Assembly (NCBI RefSeq): GCF_002931055.1
Contig: NZ_PSXX01000009.1
Coordinates: 122,004-186,003 of the forward strand
Direction of reading: 5' to 3'
From: Pseudoclavibacter sp. AY1H1
Lineage (GTDB): Bacteria > Actinomycetota > Actinomycetes > Actinomycetales > Microbacteriaceae
DNA: 64,000 nt
The notes beneath the pieces were generated by a model. The model was not told the DNA's origin, did no database searches, and worked only from the letters and a program-made list of their open reading frames with translations. The position numbers and the translations under genes are program-made. Shown piece after piece: positions 1-8,153 of this stretch (position 1 is its first letter; every line of letters starts with the position of its first letter).

Positions 1-1196
1 CCGATGAGCTGCTTCGCGATCTCGGTGGCGGGCCCTTGACCGTTCGCGGCCGGGGCGAGGTTCGCCCAGACGACGAGCGTCACGTCGGCGACCGGGTCGT
101 AGCCCATGAAGGAGTTGAAGCCGGGGAGCTCGCCCGTGTGGCCGTAGAACTGCCCGAAGTGGGCGATGTTGTAACCGTAGGACGGGTCAGCCGGGTTCTT
201 CGTCGTGGGCTGGAAGCTGTCCATGCGCGCCTGCTGCATGTCCGGTTCCAGGATGTCGCCGCTCTTCCCGCCGAGCGCCTCCACCCAGTCGGCGAGGTCG
301 CCCGCGGTGGAGATGCCGGAACCGGCCGACCACGCCCACGACGGGTTGTCGAGGGTGCCGTCGTTGGGCGTGAACGTGCCCTCCTCGACCTGCTTCATGA
401 GGTCCGGCGGCAGCTTCGACGAGCCGATCGTGTTGACGTTGGTCCACCAGAAGTAGCCGTCGGAGTGCGGCGATGGGATACTGCTGTCCCCGATCTCGGG
501 GAACGACGTCTCGTCGAGGCCGAGCGGCGTGAAGATCCGCTCGTCGTAGATCTCGGCGAGCGGCTTCCCGTCGAGGTCCTCGGCGATGAGCCCGAGGAGG
601 ATCGTGTTGGTGTTCGAGTAGTGGTAGTCGGTGCCCGGCTCGAAGTCGACCGGAAGAGGAAGCGCCATCTTGATGAGCTCCTCCGGCTCCCACACGCGGT
701 CCGGGTCCTCATCCAGTGCCGTGTTGAGCTCGAGCGTCTCCGTGTAGTTGGCGAGCCCGCTGCGCATGAGCAGCATCTGCTCGATCGTGATGTTGTCGCC
801 GTTCGGCACGTCGGGCCGGTACTTCGACACGGGGTCCGCGAGCGCGATCTTGCCCTCCTCCACAAGCTGCAGGATGACGGTGCCCGTCCACGTCTTCGTG
901 TTGGAGCCGATGCGGATGTGGTCGTCGACCGAGACGGGAGTGCTGCCGCCGGGGCTCGTCACCCCGTAGGTCGCCGTGAACTCCCCCTCTGGCGTGCGCA
1001 GCAGCATCACGGCACCCGGCTGGCCGAGCTCCTCCGCGGTCTCCTCGAAGATCGCAGTCACGGCCGCTTCGTCGAACGGCTTCAGCGTGGATGTCGGTGC
1101 CTCGGTCTCCGCGGCCTGCGCCGTGCAGGAGACGAGGGCCAGGGCGGCGACCATGGCGGTCGCCGTGTACGTCGTTCTCTTCGCGATCGTGGACAT
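1..1196 (-). CDS. Serine hydrolase lipoprotein (beta-lactamase class C/DD-peptidase family), 3' end cut by window
   Basis: The frame is open from an ATG at 1196 to the window edge, so the C-terminus is missing. GAGGAG lies just upstream of the ATG. The N-terminus is a lipoprotein signal: a basic start, a short hydrophobic stretch, then LVSC with lipid-attachment Cys24. All three signatures of the class C beta-lactamase/D-Ala-D-Ala carboxypeptidase fold are readable: SNTK (catalytic Ser near residue 98), YSN, and HTG in the context YGHTGELPG. The protein should sit on the outer face of the membrane and act on D-alanyl peptides or beta-lactams. Such folds also include esterases, so the substrate is not fixed. 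It lies 44 bp downstream of dacB and probably belongs to the same transcript. Confidence 0.9.
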   Translation of the reverse strand, partial: MSTIAKRTTYTATAMVAALALVSCTAQAAETEAPTSTLKPFDEAAVTAIFEETAEELGQPGAVMLLRTPEGEFTATYGVTSPGGSTPVSVDDHIRIGSNTKTWTGTVILQLVEEGKIALADPVSKYRPDVPNGDNITIEQMLLMRSGLANYTETLELNTALDEDPDRVWEPEELIKMALPLPVDFEPGTDYHYSNTNTILLGLIAEDLDGKPLAEIYDERIFTPLGLDETSFPEIGDSSIPSPHSDGYFWWTNVNTIGSSKLPPDLMKQVEEGTFTPNDGTLDNPSWAWSAGSGISTAGDLADWVEALGGKSGDILEPDMQQARMDSFQPTTKNPADPSYGYNIAHFGQFYGHTGELPGFNSFMGYDPVADVTLVVWANLAPAANGQGPATEIAKQLI

Positions 1197-1240
1197 GTGC
1201 TGTCTCCTCATGGATTGCGTGCGAACTCGGGGATGCTCGG

Positions 1241-2884
1241 TCAGTACGCCTGCTGGATGATCGCCGCGACCTTGCCGACGTCATCGTTCGCTTCGAAGAC
1301 CCCGGGCATGCCCTCGTAGAAGCCCTGGTTCACGATGATCGTGAAGGCCAGGTTGCGGCCGGACTCGGTGACCATGACGCCGCCGAGGGTCTTGGTGCCG
1401 AGCCGGAGCCTGCCGTTGAACGCGTCGGCGCTCGCGAGGGTTCCCGTCTTCGCGAAGACCTTCCCCGCGGCGGGACTGTCCTTCTGCACGTCGGCGAGCG
1501 ACCCGTCGACGCCGAGGATCGGCATCGTGTCGCGCCACCGCTCGGCGTCGGGACGCTCCGCCATGAGGCTCTGGATCTGCACCGCGTTCTTCGGGGTGAT
1601 GTAGTTGCCTTCGAGCCCGGAGCCGTCGACGAGGGAGGCGCCCGTCGTGTCGAGGCCTGCCTCGGCCCAGATGGCTTGCGCGACCCGCATGCCGTCCTTA
1701 TTGCAGTCGGTCTTGCCCGCGTCGACCGCGAGGCGGCAGACGAGGGTCTGCGCGCCACGGTTGTAGCTGACCTTCATGACGTAGGTGATCTCCTCGGCGA
1801 GCGGCAGCGACTCGAGCTCCGCGACCGCGGGGAGCGCCTCGACGGCGTCCCAGTTCGGGAGGGCCGACTTCGCGTTCTCCGCGAAGGGGTCGGCGCTGAC
1901 AGTGACCCCCGCGCGCTCCAGGGCTTCGATGAACGCCGTGCGGGCGAAGGTCGACGGGTCGTCGAACTCGAACACCCGTAGCACGGGGGCGGCGTCCGCG
2001 GCGATCGTGCCGGTCACGACGATCGTGTTCGGATCGCTCGCAGACAGCTCGGGTGCCTCGACCTTGTACTCCTCACCCGCTGGCACCGTCTCCACCTGGA
2101 GGTCGAGCGCCCACTTTCCGACGGCGGGTGTAAGCGCAGCGGTTGCCGGCGAGCCCGCCTCCCCCGGCGTGACGAGCACGTCGAGGAGGTTCTGGTTGAT
2201 GACGATGGGGGTGATCGGCTGCTCGGCGAGCGTGCCCTGGAACAGGCGGTCGTCGATGATCACGTCACCGCTGACGGTCGTGATCCCGGACGCCTTCACC
2301 TGCGCGGCCAGCTCGTCGAGGCCCGTGAGGGGATCCTCGGGCGTGAGCGTCGCCCCCGGCAGGGGGTTCGCGTCGTTGTGGTCGAGGTTCGCGAAGCTGA
2401 CGCTGCCGTCGTCCTTCGTGCGTCCGCCCATCGTCAGATCCCCCTGCCCGACCAGCACAAGATCACCGTCGAGCGTTCCCGCCGTGACCTCGCCCGACTG
2501 CTTCACGGGCGTCACAACCGTGTGGTCCGGCCCCCACTTCACCCACGCAGCGCCAGCGCTGTACGTCTTCACGAAGGAGCCCGGCTCGGCGAGCTTCTCG
2601 CCGTCCAAGTCGACGAGCACCTCGCCCGTGTCCAGATCCTCGACCGCGATCGACCAGCGGCCGCTCGCGAACTGCGGCTGATTCATGACCTCGAGTGCCG
2701 CATCCGGAAGCCCCGGGACGGACACGAGCGTCGTCCCGTCCCACACCGGGACGTCCGCATCGTTCGCGTCGGCCGCGACGCACCCCGTGAGCAGCAGCAT
2801 CGCGACGGCCCCCGCCGTCAGGACGCGGGCGCCGCGGCCGAACCCTGCTCCGCGTGCTCGCCCGGCAACACCGTCGGCGATCAC
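1241..2884 (-). CDS. dacB: D-alanyl-D-alanine carboxypeptidase/endopeptidase (PBP4 type, peptidase S13)
   Basis: This 547-residue protein matches the low-molecular-weight class C penicillin-binding proteins that trim peptidoglycan stem peptides. The catalytic tetrad is SFVK (Ser103, Lys106), the second motif is SYN in SYNRGAQ, and the third is KTG in FAKTGTLAS. The large insert between the first two motifs is typical of S13. The N-terminus carries a hydrophobic segment ending LLTGC (Cys35), so it is probably a lipoprotein rather than a freely secreted enzyme. The GTG start at 2884 overlaps the TGA of the gene before it (GTGA), which implies translational coupling. The neighbours on both sides are further serine active-site lipoproteins. 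Confidence 0.9.
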   Translation of the reverse strand: MIADGVAGRARGAGFGRGARVLTAGAVAMLLLTGCVAADANDADVPVWDGTTLVSVPGLPDAALEVMNQPQFASGRWSIAVEDLDTGEVLVDLDGEKLAEPGSFVKTYSAGAAWVKWGPDHTVVTPVKQSGEVTAGTLDGDLVLVGQGDLTMGGRTKDDGSVSFANLDHNDANPLPGATLTPEDPLTGLDELAAQVKASGITTVSGDVIIDDRLFQGTLAEQPITPIVINQNLLDVLVTPGEAGSPATAALTPAVGKWALDLQVETVPAGEEYKVEAPELSASDPNTIVVTGTIAADAAPVLRVFEFDDPSTFARTAFIEALERAGVTVSADPFAENAKSALPNWDAVEALPAVAELESLPLAEEITYVMKVSYNRGAQTLVCRLAVDAGKTDCNKDGMRVAQAIWAEAGLDTTGASLVDGSGLEGNYITPKNAVQIQSLMAERPDAERWRDTMPILGVDGSLADVQKDSPAAGKVFAKTGTLASADAFNGRLRLGTKTLGGVMVTESGRNLAFTIIVNQGFYEGMPGVFEANDDVGKVAAIIQQAY

Positions 2885-4107
2885 GCGCCCGCTCCGTTCG
2901 CGAGGACCTCAGCGAGGGCGCGGAAGGCGATATCCGCCGGATGCCCAGCAGGGCTGTCCGACTCGTTCATGTAGACGACGATGCTCGCGCCCGTCGCGGG
3001 ATCGTGGAAGGTGGCGGCCGTGAAGCCGAGCCCCTCGCCGTTATGGCCGAGCCACCCGTTCGTCTCCCCCATCCCCACCGCATACAGGTCGTAGGGCGGC
3101 TTCGGAATCTCATGGCCCACCTGGCGAAGCTCCTGCGTCTCCGGCTTCAACAGTGATCCCGAACCGAGCGTCTCCGCCCAGGCACGCCCATCCTCGAGCG
3201 TCGAGAAGAGCGAGCCGGCGGCGCCGAGAATCGACGGGTTCTCGCTCTGCACGACGGGCTTGCCGTCGTCGATGACGTAGCCCGTGGGATGCGGTTGCGC
3301 CCAGTCGTCCACGTCGGTCAGGTACGTCGTGCCCGTCTGCCCGAGCGGGGTGAGGATGCGCGCGTCGAGCGCATCCGCGTACGGCTCGCCCGTGACCTTC
3401 TCGACGACCGCGCCGAGCAGGTTCGTGTTGGCGTTCGTGTACAAGTACTCGGCGCCGGGCTCGAACCGCGCCGGCTGATCGACGACGGGGGCGTTCAGCT
3501 CCTCGAGGGTGTAGATCTTCGTCGGGTCGGAGAGGAACTCATCCTGGAAGGCCTCCGTGACGTAGTCGGCGTTCCCGCTCGACATGTTCGCGAGCTGCAG
3601 GAGCGTGATCCTGTCGCCGTTCGTGATGCCCTCGACGTACTGATCGATGGTGTCGTCGAGGCTCAGCTTGCCCTCGTCGGCGAGCTGCAGGATGAGCGTG
3701 ACCGTGTACGACTTCGTGATGCTGCGGATCGGCCACGACATGTCCGTCGTGACGGGCGTGCCGTCCTCGACGTTCGCGAGTCCCGTGGCCGTCGTCCACG
3801 AGCCCTGGCCCGGGATCCACACCCCGGCGGCCGCACCTGGCACCTCGAGCTCGGCCATCACCGCGTCGAGGGCAGCCTGCAGACCGTCCTGGAGTTCCGC
3901 GGGCAGTTCGCCGTCCGGCGCGGCGGGGCGCGTGACCTCGGGAGCCGTCGGGTCAGTCGCGCTCCCCGCGCCGTCACCGCCGGCAGACGTGCATCCGCTC
4001 GCCAACAGGCCGATGGCAGCGGCCATCGCCGCCATGCCGAGAAGACGAGCAGATCGGGGTGCTCTGGATGCTTGGGATGCTCTGGAGGGGGCTTGGGGGC
4101 TGCGCAT
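2881..4107 (-). CDS. Serine hydrolase lipoprotein (beta-lactamase class C/DD-peptidase family)
   Basis: This is a 408-residue paralog of the gene at the left edge of the window. It has a lipobox (LLASGC, Cys39), a low-complexity linker, then the serine hydrolase domain with SITK (Ser130, Lys133), YTN (Tyr224) and HNG near residue 354. The ATG at 4107 is preceded by GAGGAAT at good spacing. It is the first gene of a three-gene, minus-strand set with dacB and the partial hydrolase. A cell-wall or D-amino-acid role is suggested by dacB. Beta-lactamase or esterase activity is equally compatible with the motifs. Confidence 0.9.
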   Translation of the reverse strand: MRSPQAPSRASQASRAPRSARLLGMAAMAAAIGLLASGCTSAGGDGAGSATDPTAPEVTRPAAPDGELPAELQDGLQAALDAVMAELEVPGAAAGVWIPGQGSWTTATGLANVEDGTPVTTDMSWPIRSITKSYTVTLILQLADEGKLSLDDTIDQYVEGITNGDRITLLQLANMSSGNADYVTEAFQDEFLSDPTKIYTLEELNAPVVDQPARFEPGAEYLYTNANTNLLGAVVEKVTGEPYADALDARILTPLGQTGTTYLTDVDDWAQPHPTGYVIDDGKPVVQSENPSILGAAGSLFSTLEDGRAWAETLGSGSLLKPETQELRQVGHEIPKPPYDLYAVGMGETNGWLGHNGEGLGFTAATFHDPATGASIVVYMNESDSPAGHPADIAFRALAEVLANGAGA

Positions 4108-4195
4108 GATTCCTCATTCGTCGAGGTTCCCTGAGAGACGTCGGGAAGATCACATCTCAGGAATCACACTCGCCGATGCGGGCACGCGCGACAAT

Positions 4196-4207
4196 GGACC
4201 TAGGTCC
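4196..4207. promoter_or_regulatory. Perfect 12-bp palindrome between divergent genes
   Basis: GGACCTAGGTCC is a perfect palindrome in the 152-bp gap between the serine hydrolase (minus, start 4107) and the hypothetical gene (plus, start 4260). Its position fits an operator for a dimeric regulator, but no regulator gene is adjacent. Confidence 0.25.
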
Positions 4208-4259
4208 CTGTTGAGCTGGTGTGCCGCACGCGTCGCGCGCGTGCTGGCAGGATGCCCGT

Positions 4260-4799
4260 ATGACAGTGCTCCTCGACCAGGTCGTCATGACCGACTACGG
4301 ACTCTTCTACCTGACGTGGGAGGCGTTCGATTACGACGGCGAGCTCGCGCCCCACTTCGCCGGGCAGCAGAACGGTTGGGTTGGGGCCGCACTGCCCGGC
4401 ATGCTGTTCGTCTGCCTCGCACGTCGCGCGGGAGGGTCCGCGGTGAAGATCGAGCTGCTCGAGGCGCGCCCGCAGCTCGACGCCCCCGGCGAAGACTGCG
4501 TCGAAGTCTCCGTGACGCTCACCGACGACCGAGAAGTGTGGTGGAGCGGCTTCACCGGCATGGACGCAGGTGCGTTCGATCTGCCCGGTGGCACATACAG
4601 GCTCCGCGTGACTGCCCGAGGACGCGACGCGGGCCATGACGGCGAATTCGAAGACGAAGTGGTCGACTCGTACTTGCTGCAGCTCTGGTCAGCGCCCGTC
4701 GAGCACGACGAGATCGTTCGAACGGGCAGCACCGATGCGCGCTATTGGAATGACGCCTGGGGAACTCCCCAGGGCGAGACGGCGCCCACTCGAAGCTGA
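4260..4799 (+). CDS. Conserved hypothetical protein
   Basis: This 179-residue cytoplasmic protein has no signal peptide or membrane segment. I chose the ATG at 4260 over an in-frame GTG about 39 bp upstream because GGCAGGA precedes it. The sequence is rich in acidic and aromatic residues, with a beta-strand-like pattern, and ends in a Trp/Tyr-containing segment (DSYLLQLWSAP, then ARYWNDAWG) that recalls a widespread uncharacterised actinobacterial family. I cannot assign a function. It stands alone on the plus strand and converges with the next gene. Confidence 0.7.
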   Translation: MTVLLDQVVMTDYGLFYLTWEAFDYDGELAPHFAGQQNGWVGAALPGMLFVCLARRAGGSAVKIELLEARPQLDAPGEDCVEVSVTLTDDREVWWSGFTGMDAGAFDLPGGTYRLRVTARGRDAGHDGEFEDEVVDSYLLQLWSAPVEHDEIVRTGSTDARYWNDAWGTPQGETAPTRS

Positions 4800-4825
4800 G
4801 GAGAGACCCGTCTTACTGTCCCAAG

Positions 4826-5053
4826 TCAGCCGGACGGGTTCTCGACCGGGAAGCCCTCGGCATCCGTGCCAGCTTCGGGGTCGACCTCACTCGGCGGGGT
4901 GGGCGCGCTCTCGTGTCGAGCTGCGTCCGGGTCGCCGCGGTCCTCGCCCACAGCGCGGACGCTTCGCAGCGCATCCCGCTCGGCGGCCTCGGCCGCCTCC
5001 GCGGCGCTCTGGCCCTCGTCGGACGTGTTTTCACCTGTTGGCTCATAGGTCAT
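4826..5053 (-). CDS. Small acidic hypothetical protein
   Basis: This 75-residue protein starts at an ATG at 5053. It is strongly acidic and rich in Ala, Glu, Asp and Pro, with no membrane segment, and looks largely disordered. The ribosome site is weak. It lies 76 bp after the small membrane protein gene on the same strand. The call rests on codon-like composition and spacing, and no family was recognised. Confidence 0.5.
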   Translation of the reverse strand: MTYEPTGENTSDEGQSAAEAAEAAERDALRSVRAVGEDRGDPDAARHESAPTPPSEVDPEAGTDAEGFPVENPSG

Positions 5054-5129
5054 GGACCGGACGCTACGCGACGAACATCCACCAGCCGCAGGGGTTGCGC
5101 CGAAGCGCTTCCGGTGCTGCGTGCGCCGG

Positions 5130-5351
5130 TCAGCGGCGGCCGGCGCCCTGGCTGTCGACCTCGGCTGCCAAGACCTGCGCGTCTCGTCGGCGTCGTTCAG
5201 CCTCACGGTAGACGACCCACAGGAGCGCGGTCGGCAGGATGAGCAGGATGCGCAGGAGCACATCCCCGGTCTGGAAGGACGCGCCGACGACAAGCACCGA
5301 CAGCAGCACGAGCCCCGCGAGGATCCAGCGGCGAGTGGTGGCGTCTTCCAT
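5130..5351 (-). CDS. Small membrane protein with two transmembrane segments
   Basis: This 73-residue protein begins at ATG 5351, directly preceded by GGAGG at ideal spacing. That site is the main reason to prefer this short frame over the longer open frame running through the next gene. Residues about 9-28 and 32-49 form two hydrophobic helices, followed by a basic, Arg-rich cytoplasmic tail (REAERRRRD). Small proteins of this shape are common in Microbacteriaceae and have no assigned role. Confidence 0.7.
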   Translation of the reverse strand: MEDATTRRWILAGLVLLSVLVVGASFQTGDVLLRILLILPTALLWVVYREAERRRRDAQVLAAEVDSQGAGRR

Positions 5352-5493
5352 GTTGGCCTCCGGTCTTGGATGTCGTGGCTCGCGCTCCGGTCGCGCTCCC
5401 CCAGAAATCACGTTCGCAGCAGTCAACCAGGCGCAGCTCCGAGTTGGCTCCGCTGGCGCCGTCGCACCTGGGCAGGCCCGGGTCTGGCCGCAC

Positions 5494-6516
5494 TCAGGCC
5501 GTCTCGGTCCGCACGGCCTCGATGTGCATCGCCGTCTGCTGGAGCGCCGAACGCAGCGTGAAGCCCTCGAGACTCGCCCAGCCGGCCGACCACGTGAGGC
5601 GAGAGGCGATCTCGAAGATCGAGGCGTCGGGCGATGCTTCGAGGGCGCCGGCGACCTCATCGGTGCGGCGCTGGTGGTGGCGCGCATGCTCACCGCAGCG
5701 TTCGGCAAGCCCCACGAACCGGTAGCCGTGCCCCGGCACGGCCTCGTCGACGCCGAGCTCGACGATGCGCCGCAGCGAGTGCTGGTACTGGAGCACCGGG
5801 TTGTTGCCATCGTCGCCGCCGAGGCCGAGGCCCGGGTGCAGCACGGGCGAGACATGGTCGCCGGTGAACACCAGCCGGGCCTCCTCCTCGACGATCGACA
5901 GGTGCCCGGGCGTGTGGCCCGGGGTGTGGACGGCACGCAGCCGCCTGCCGGGCACGTCGAGCAGCTGCGCGTCATCGACAAGCACGTCAGCGCGCAGCGA
6001 GACCGGCGTCGCCGACCGCCCGACGAGCCGAAGGATCTCCGGGCGGCGATCGACCGGCACACCCCAGTCGACGAGCCTGGCCGTCTCGACCTCGACGCTC
6101 GGCACGTCCGCAGCCAGCGCATCGAGCGCCGCCTGCTCGGCACGGTGCAGCACGATCGGCGCACCCGTCGCGTCCCGGAGCCGCTCGGCCAGACCGAGGT
6201 GATCGTGATGCAGGTGCGTCGCGATGATCGACCGCACCTGGTCGAGCCGGTGGCCGGTCGCCGCGATGGCACTGGCGAGCACGGCAAGGTTTCCGTCGGA
6301 GTCTGAGCCGGGGTCGATGACGTGCACGCCACCCGCGTCGTCGGCGATCACCGAAGCGAGCGTGCACGGGATGCGGCCGCCGGGCGTCGGCCCCGCGGGC
6401 ATCGGGCTGCCCACCGTCCAGATCCCGTCCCGCACCGCCTCGAGGGGCGCCACGGCTCCGTCGTGCCAGGCCGCTTCCTGCGCGGCGCTGCTCGCCGCGA
6501 CGCTCGAGCCGCTCAT
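5494..6516 (-). CDS. MBL-fold metallo-hydrolase
   Basis: This is a 340-residue metallo-beta-lactamase superfamily hydrolase. The di-metal motif reads THLHHDHLG, followed by HTPGHTPGH and FTGDH as the later ligands, and a C-terminal helical domain follows. This layout is typical of glyoxalase-II-like or lactonase-like hydrolases, including those acting on CoA thioesters. I chose ATG 6516 rather than the ATG at 6558 because the extra 14 residues look unconserved. The gene stands alone between hypothetical genes and the guanidino island, so the substrate is unknown. Confidence 0.85.
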   Translation of the reverse strand: MSGSSVAASSAAQEAAWHDGAVAPLEAVRDGIWTVGSPMPAGPTPGGRIPCTLASVIADDAGGVHVIDPGSDSDGNLAVLASAIAATGHRLDQVRSIIATHLHHDHLGLAERLRDATGAPIVLHRAEQAALDALAADVPSVEVETARLVDWGVPVDRRPEILRLVGRSATPVSLRADVLVDDAQLLDVPGRRLRAVHTPGHTPGHLSIVEEEARLVFTGDHVSPVLHPGLGLGGDDGNNPVLQYQHSLRRIVELGVDEAVPGHGYRFVGLAERCGEHARHHQRRTDEVAGALEASPDASIFEIASRLTWSAGWASLEGFTLRSALQQTAMHIEAVRTETA

Positions 6517-6684
6517 GCCGCGGTCACCTGTTCTGGCGGAGCTCCGTGCCAAGTGCATCCCATGCCAGAAGCCTAGGACGCGGACGCGCGCGTAGACACC
6601 GGCAGTAACTCCGACACCGACAGCGCGCGTGGGGCGGGCGTGCGGGCGCGGACGCCGCCCGAAGCTCCAAGCCGGAGACCTCCG

Positions 6685-6762
6685 TGACCAACTTCAGTGC
6701 CAGAACGGCCCAAACCGCCCTTGGAACAGCGAGGAAGCGCGATTCTGCACTGAAGTTGGTCA
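6685..6762. repeat. Long inverted repeat (hairpin) with TGACCAACT outer tip
   Basis: TGACCAACTTCAGTGC at 6685-6700 is perfectly complementary to 6747-6762. Allowing one bulged base, pairing extends inward by about four more bases (AGAA/TTCT). It lies 60 bp downstream of the ureohydrolase stop, so it can act as its terminator. The same nine outer bases recur in the hairpin at 29856-29933. Confidence 0.7.
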
Positions 6763-6821
6763 GCACCCGGCGAGAGCGAGCCAGCGGACGCGGACGCGGA
6801 CGCGGACGCGCGAGCAGTCCG

Positions 6822-7805
6822 CTAGCGGCGCACCGCGAACATCGAGACGAGCTCGTAGACGACGTGCGCCGCGGCGACGCCCGTGAGCTCGGCGTGGTCG
6901 TAGGCCGGCGACACCTCGACGACATCTGCGCCGACGACGTTGAGGTCCGCGAGACCACGCAGGATCTCGAGCAGCTCGCGACTCGTCATACCGCCAGCCT
7001 CCGGCGTCCCGGTGCCGGGCGCGTGCGCCGGGTCGAGCACATCGATGTCGATGGAGATGTACAGCGGGCGATCCCCGATGCGCTGCCGAAGCTGCTGCAC
7101 GACCGCATCCGCTCCGCGCCGGTAGATGTCGGCCGAGCTGACGATGCCGAACCCGAAGCGCTCGTCGTCCTCGAGGTCCTGCTTGCCGTACAGCGGGCCG
7201 CGCGTGCCGACGTGGCTGAGCGCGTCCGTGTCGAGGAGCCCTTCCTCGAAGGCCCGGCGGAACGGGGTGCCGTGTGTGTACGCCGCACCGAAGTACGTGT
7301 CCCACGTGTCGAGGTGCGCGTCGAAGTGCAGCATCGCGACGGGGCCGTGGATGCGCGCCATGTTGCGCAGGAGCGGCAGCGCGATCGTGTGGTCGCCGCC
7401 GATCGTGACGATCTTCGCGCCCGTGTCGCTGAGGGCCTTCGCTGCCCGTTCCACCGTCCCAAGCGCTTCCTCGATGTCGAACGGGTTGACGGCGACGTCG
7501 CCGGCGTCGGCGACCTGCTGCGCTGCGAACGGCGACACGTCGAGCGTCGGGTGGTAGGGGCGCAGGAGGCGGCTCGACTGGCGCACGTGCGCCGGACCGA
7601 AGCGAGCACCGGGGCGGTACGAGACGCCGCTGTCGAACGGGACCCCGAGGATCGCCACGTCGAGCTTCTCGACTTCGTCGACCCTCGGCAGCAGCGCGAA
7701 GGTCGCGGGCCCTGCGAAGCGAGGAACCTGCGCCGAATCGGTCGGTCCGACGTTGCCGTCCTGCGTCACCCGAGCGGGGTTCATCCAGAAGAAATCGTTG
7801 CTCAC
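6822..7805 (-). CDS. Agmatinase-family ureohydrolase (probable guanidino-acid hydrolase)
   Basis: This 327-residue member of the arginase/agmatinase superfamily cleaves a guanidino group to an amine and urea using a binuclear Mn centre. All metal ligands are present: GGDHT (His139), DAHLD with Asp162, His164 and Asp166, and SIDIDVLDP with Asp253 and Asp255. The start is GTG 7805 with AAGGAGG upstream. Agmatinase, guanidinobutyrase and related activities share these motifs. The nearby ThDP decarboxylase and amino acid transporter favour a guanidino acid such as 4-guanidinobutyrate (inference). It has its own upstream region with palindromes and a downstream hairpin, so it may be expressed separately from the operon before it. 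Confidence 0.9.
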   Translation of the reverse strand: MSNDFFWMNPARVTQDGNVGPTDSAQVPRFAGPATFALLPRVDEVEKLDVAILGVPFDSGVSYRPGARFGPAHVRQSSRLLRPYHPTLDVSPFAAQQVADAGDVAVNPFDIEEALGTVERAAKALSDTGAKIVTIGGDHTIALPLLRNMARIHGPVAMLHFDAHLDTWDTYFGAAYTHGTPFRRAFEEGLLDTDALSHVGTRGPLYGKQDLEDDERFGFGIVSSADIYRRGADAVVQQLRQRIGDRPLYISIDIDVLDPAHAPGTGTPEAGGMTSRELLEILRGLADLNVVGADVVEVSPAYDHAELTGVAAAHVVYELVSMFAVRR

Positions 7806-7826
7806 TGTAGGGCCTCCTTGCCGCGT

Positions 7827-7911
7827 GCTTCTCCCCAGAAGCTAGCGAAAAAGACCTCAGACCAAGCGCACACTTTGCACCAGGTGCTTCAAGCTTCGGT
7901 GCGAATCGCAC
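7827..7911. promoter_or_regulatory. Cluster of palindromes upstream of the ureohydrolase gene
   Basis: Three palindromes lie within 85 bp before the gene: GCTTCT/AGAAGC (7827-7842), GCACC-A-GGTGC (7877-7887) and GTGCGA-A-TCGCAC (7899-7911). The GTGCGAA core also occurs at 16633, upstream of the first gene of the guanidino island. A shared regulator, plausibly the XRE-cupin protein, is inferred. The rest of the 348-bp gap holds C-rich low-complexity DNA and the terminator at 8039-8100. Confidence 0.35.
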
Positions 7912-8038
7912 GCACAGTTCTCCCGCCGGATGCCCCATGCCACGCCACCCGGCCACCCTCGCTACCCCGCCGACGCTACCTCGCCACCCCGCCGCGGTCG
8001 CCCCCTCTCCCTCACCCTCGCCACGCCACACCGGAGCG

Positions 8039-8100
8039 ATCGCTGCCCGGCGAGTCGCCCTCTGGCGCTGGCGCTAGGGGGCGACTCGCCGGGCAGCGAT
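8039..8100 (-). terminator. Very long perfect-stem hairpin after the M20 hydrolase gene
   Basis: Arms at 8039-8060 and 8079-8100 are perfectly complementary over 22 bp. The 18-nt centre can pair further with two G-T wobbles, giving an almost continuous 62-nt stem-loop. It lies 54 bp beyond the stop of the last gene of the minus-strand transporter/M20 operon and has no U-tract. Confidence 0.7.
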
Positions 8101-8153
8101 GAACGGGCGGGAGCGGTGGAGCAGGGGTCAGGCAGGGACAGGGCGGGGCAGGG

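Noticed and set aside
36..1319. Long plus-strand open frame of over 420 codons opposite the first serine hydrolase
   Set aside because: It is an antisense frame in GC-rich DNA. The opposite strand carries a lipobox and all three serine hydrolase motifs, while this frame is Arg/Val/Gly-rich with no recognisable domain.
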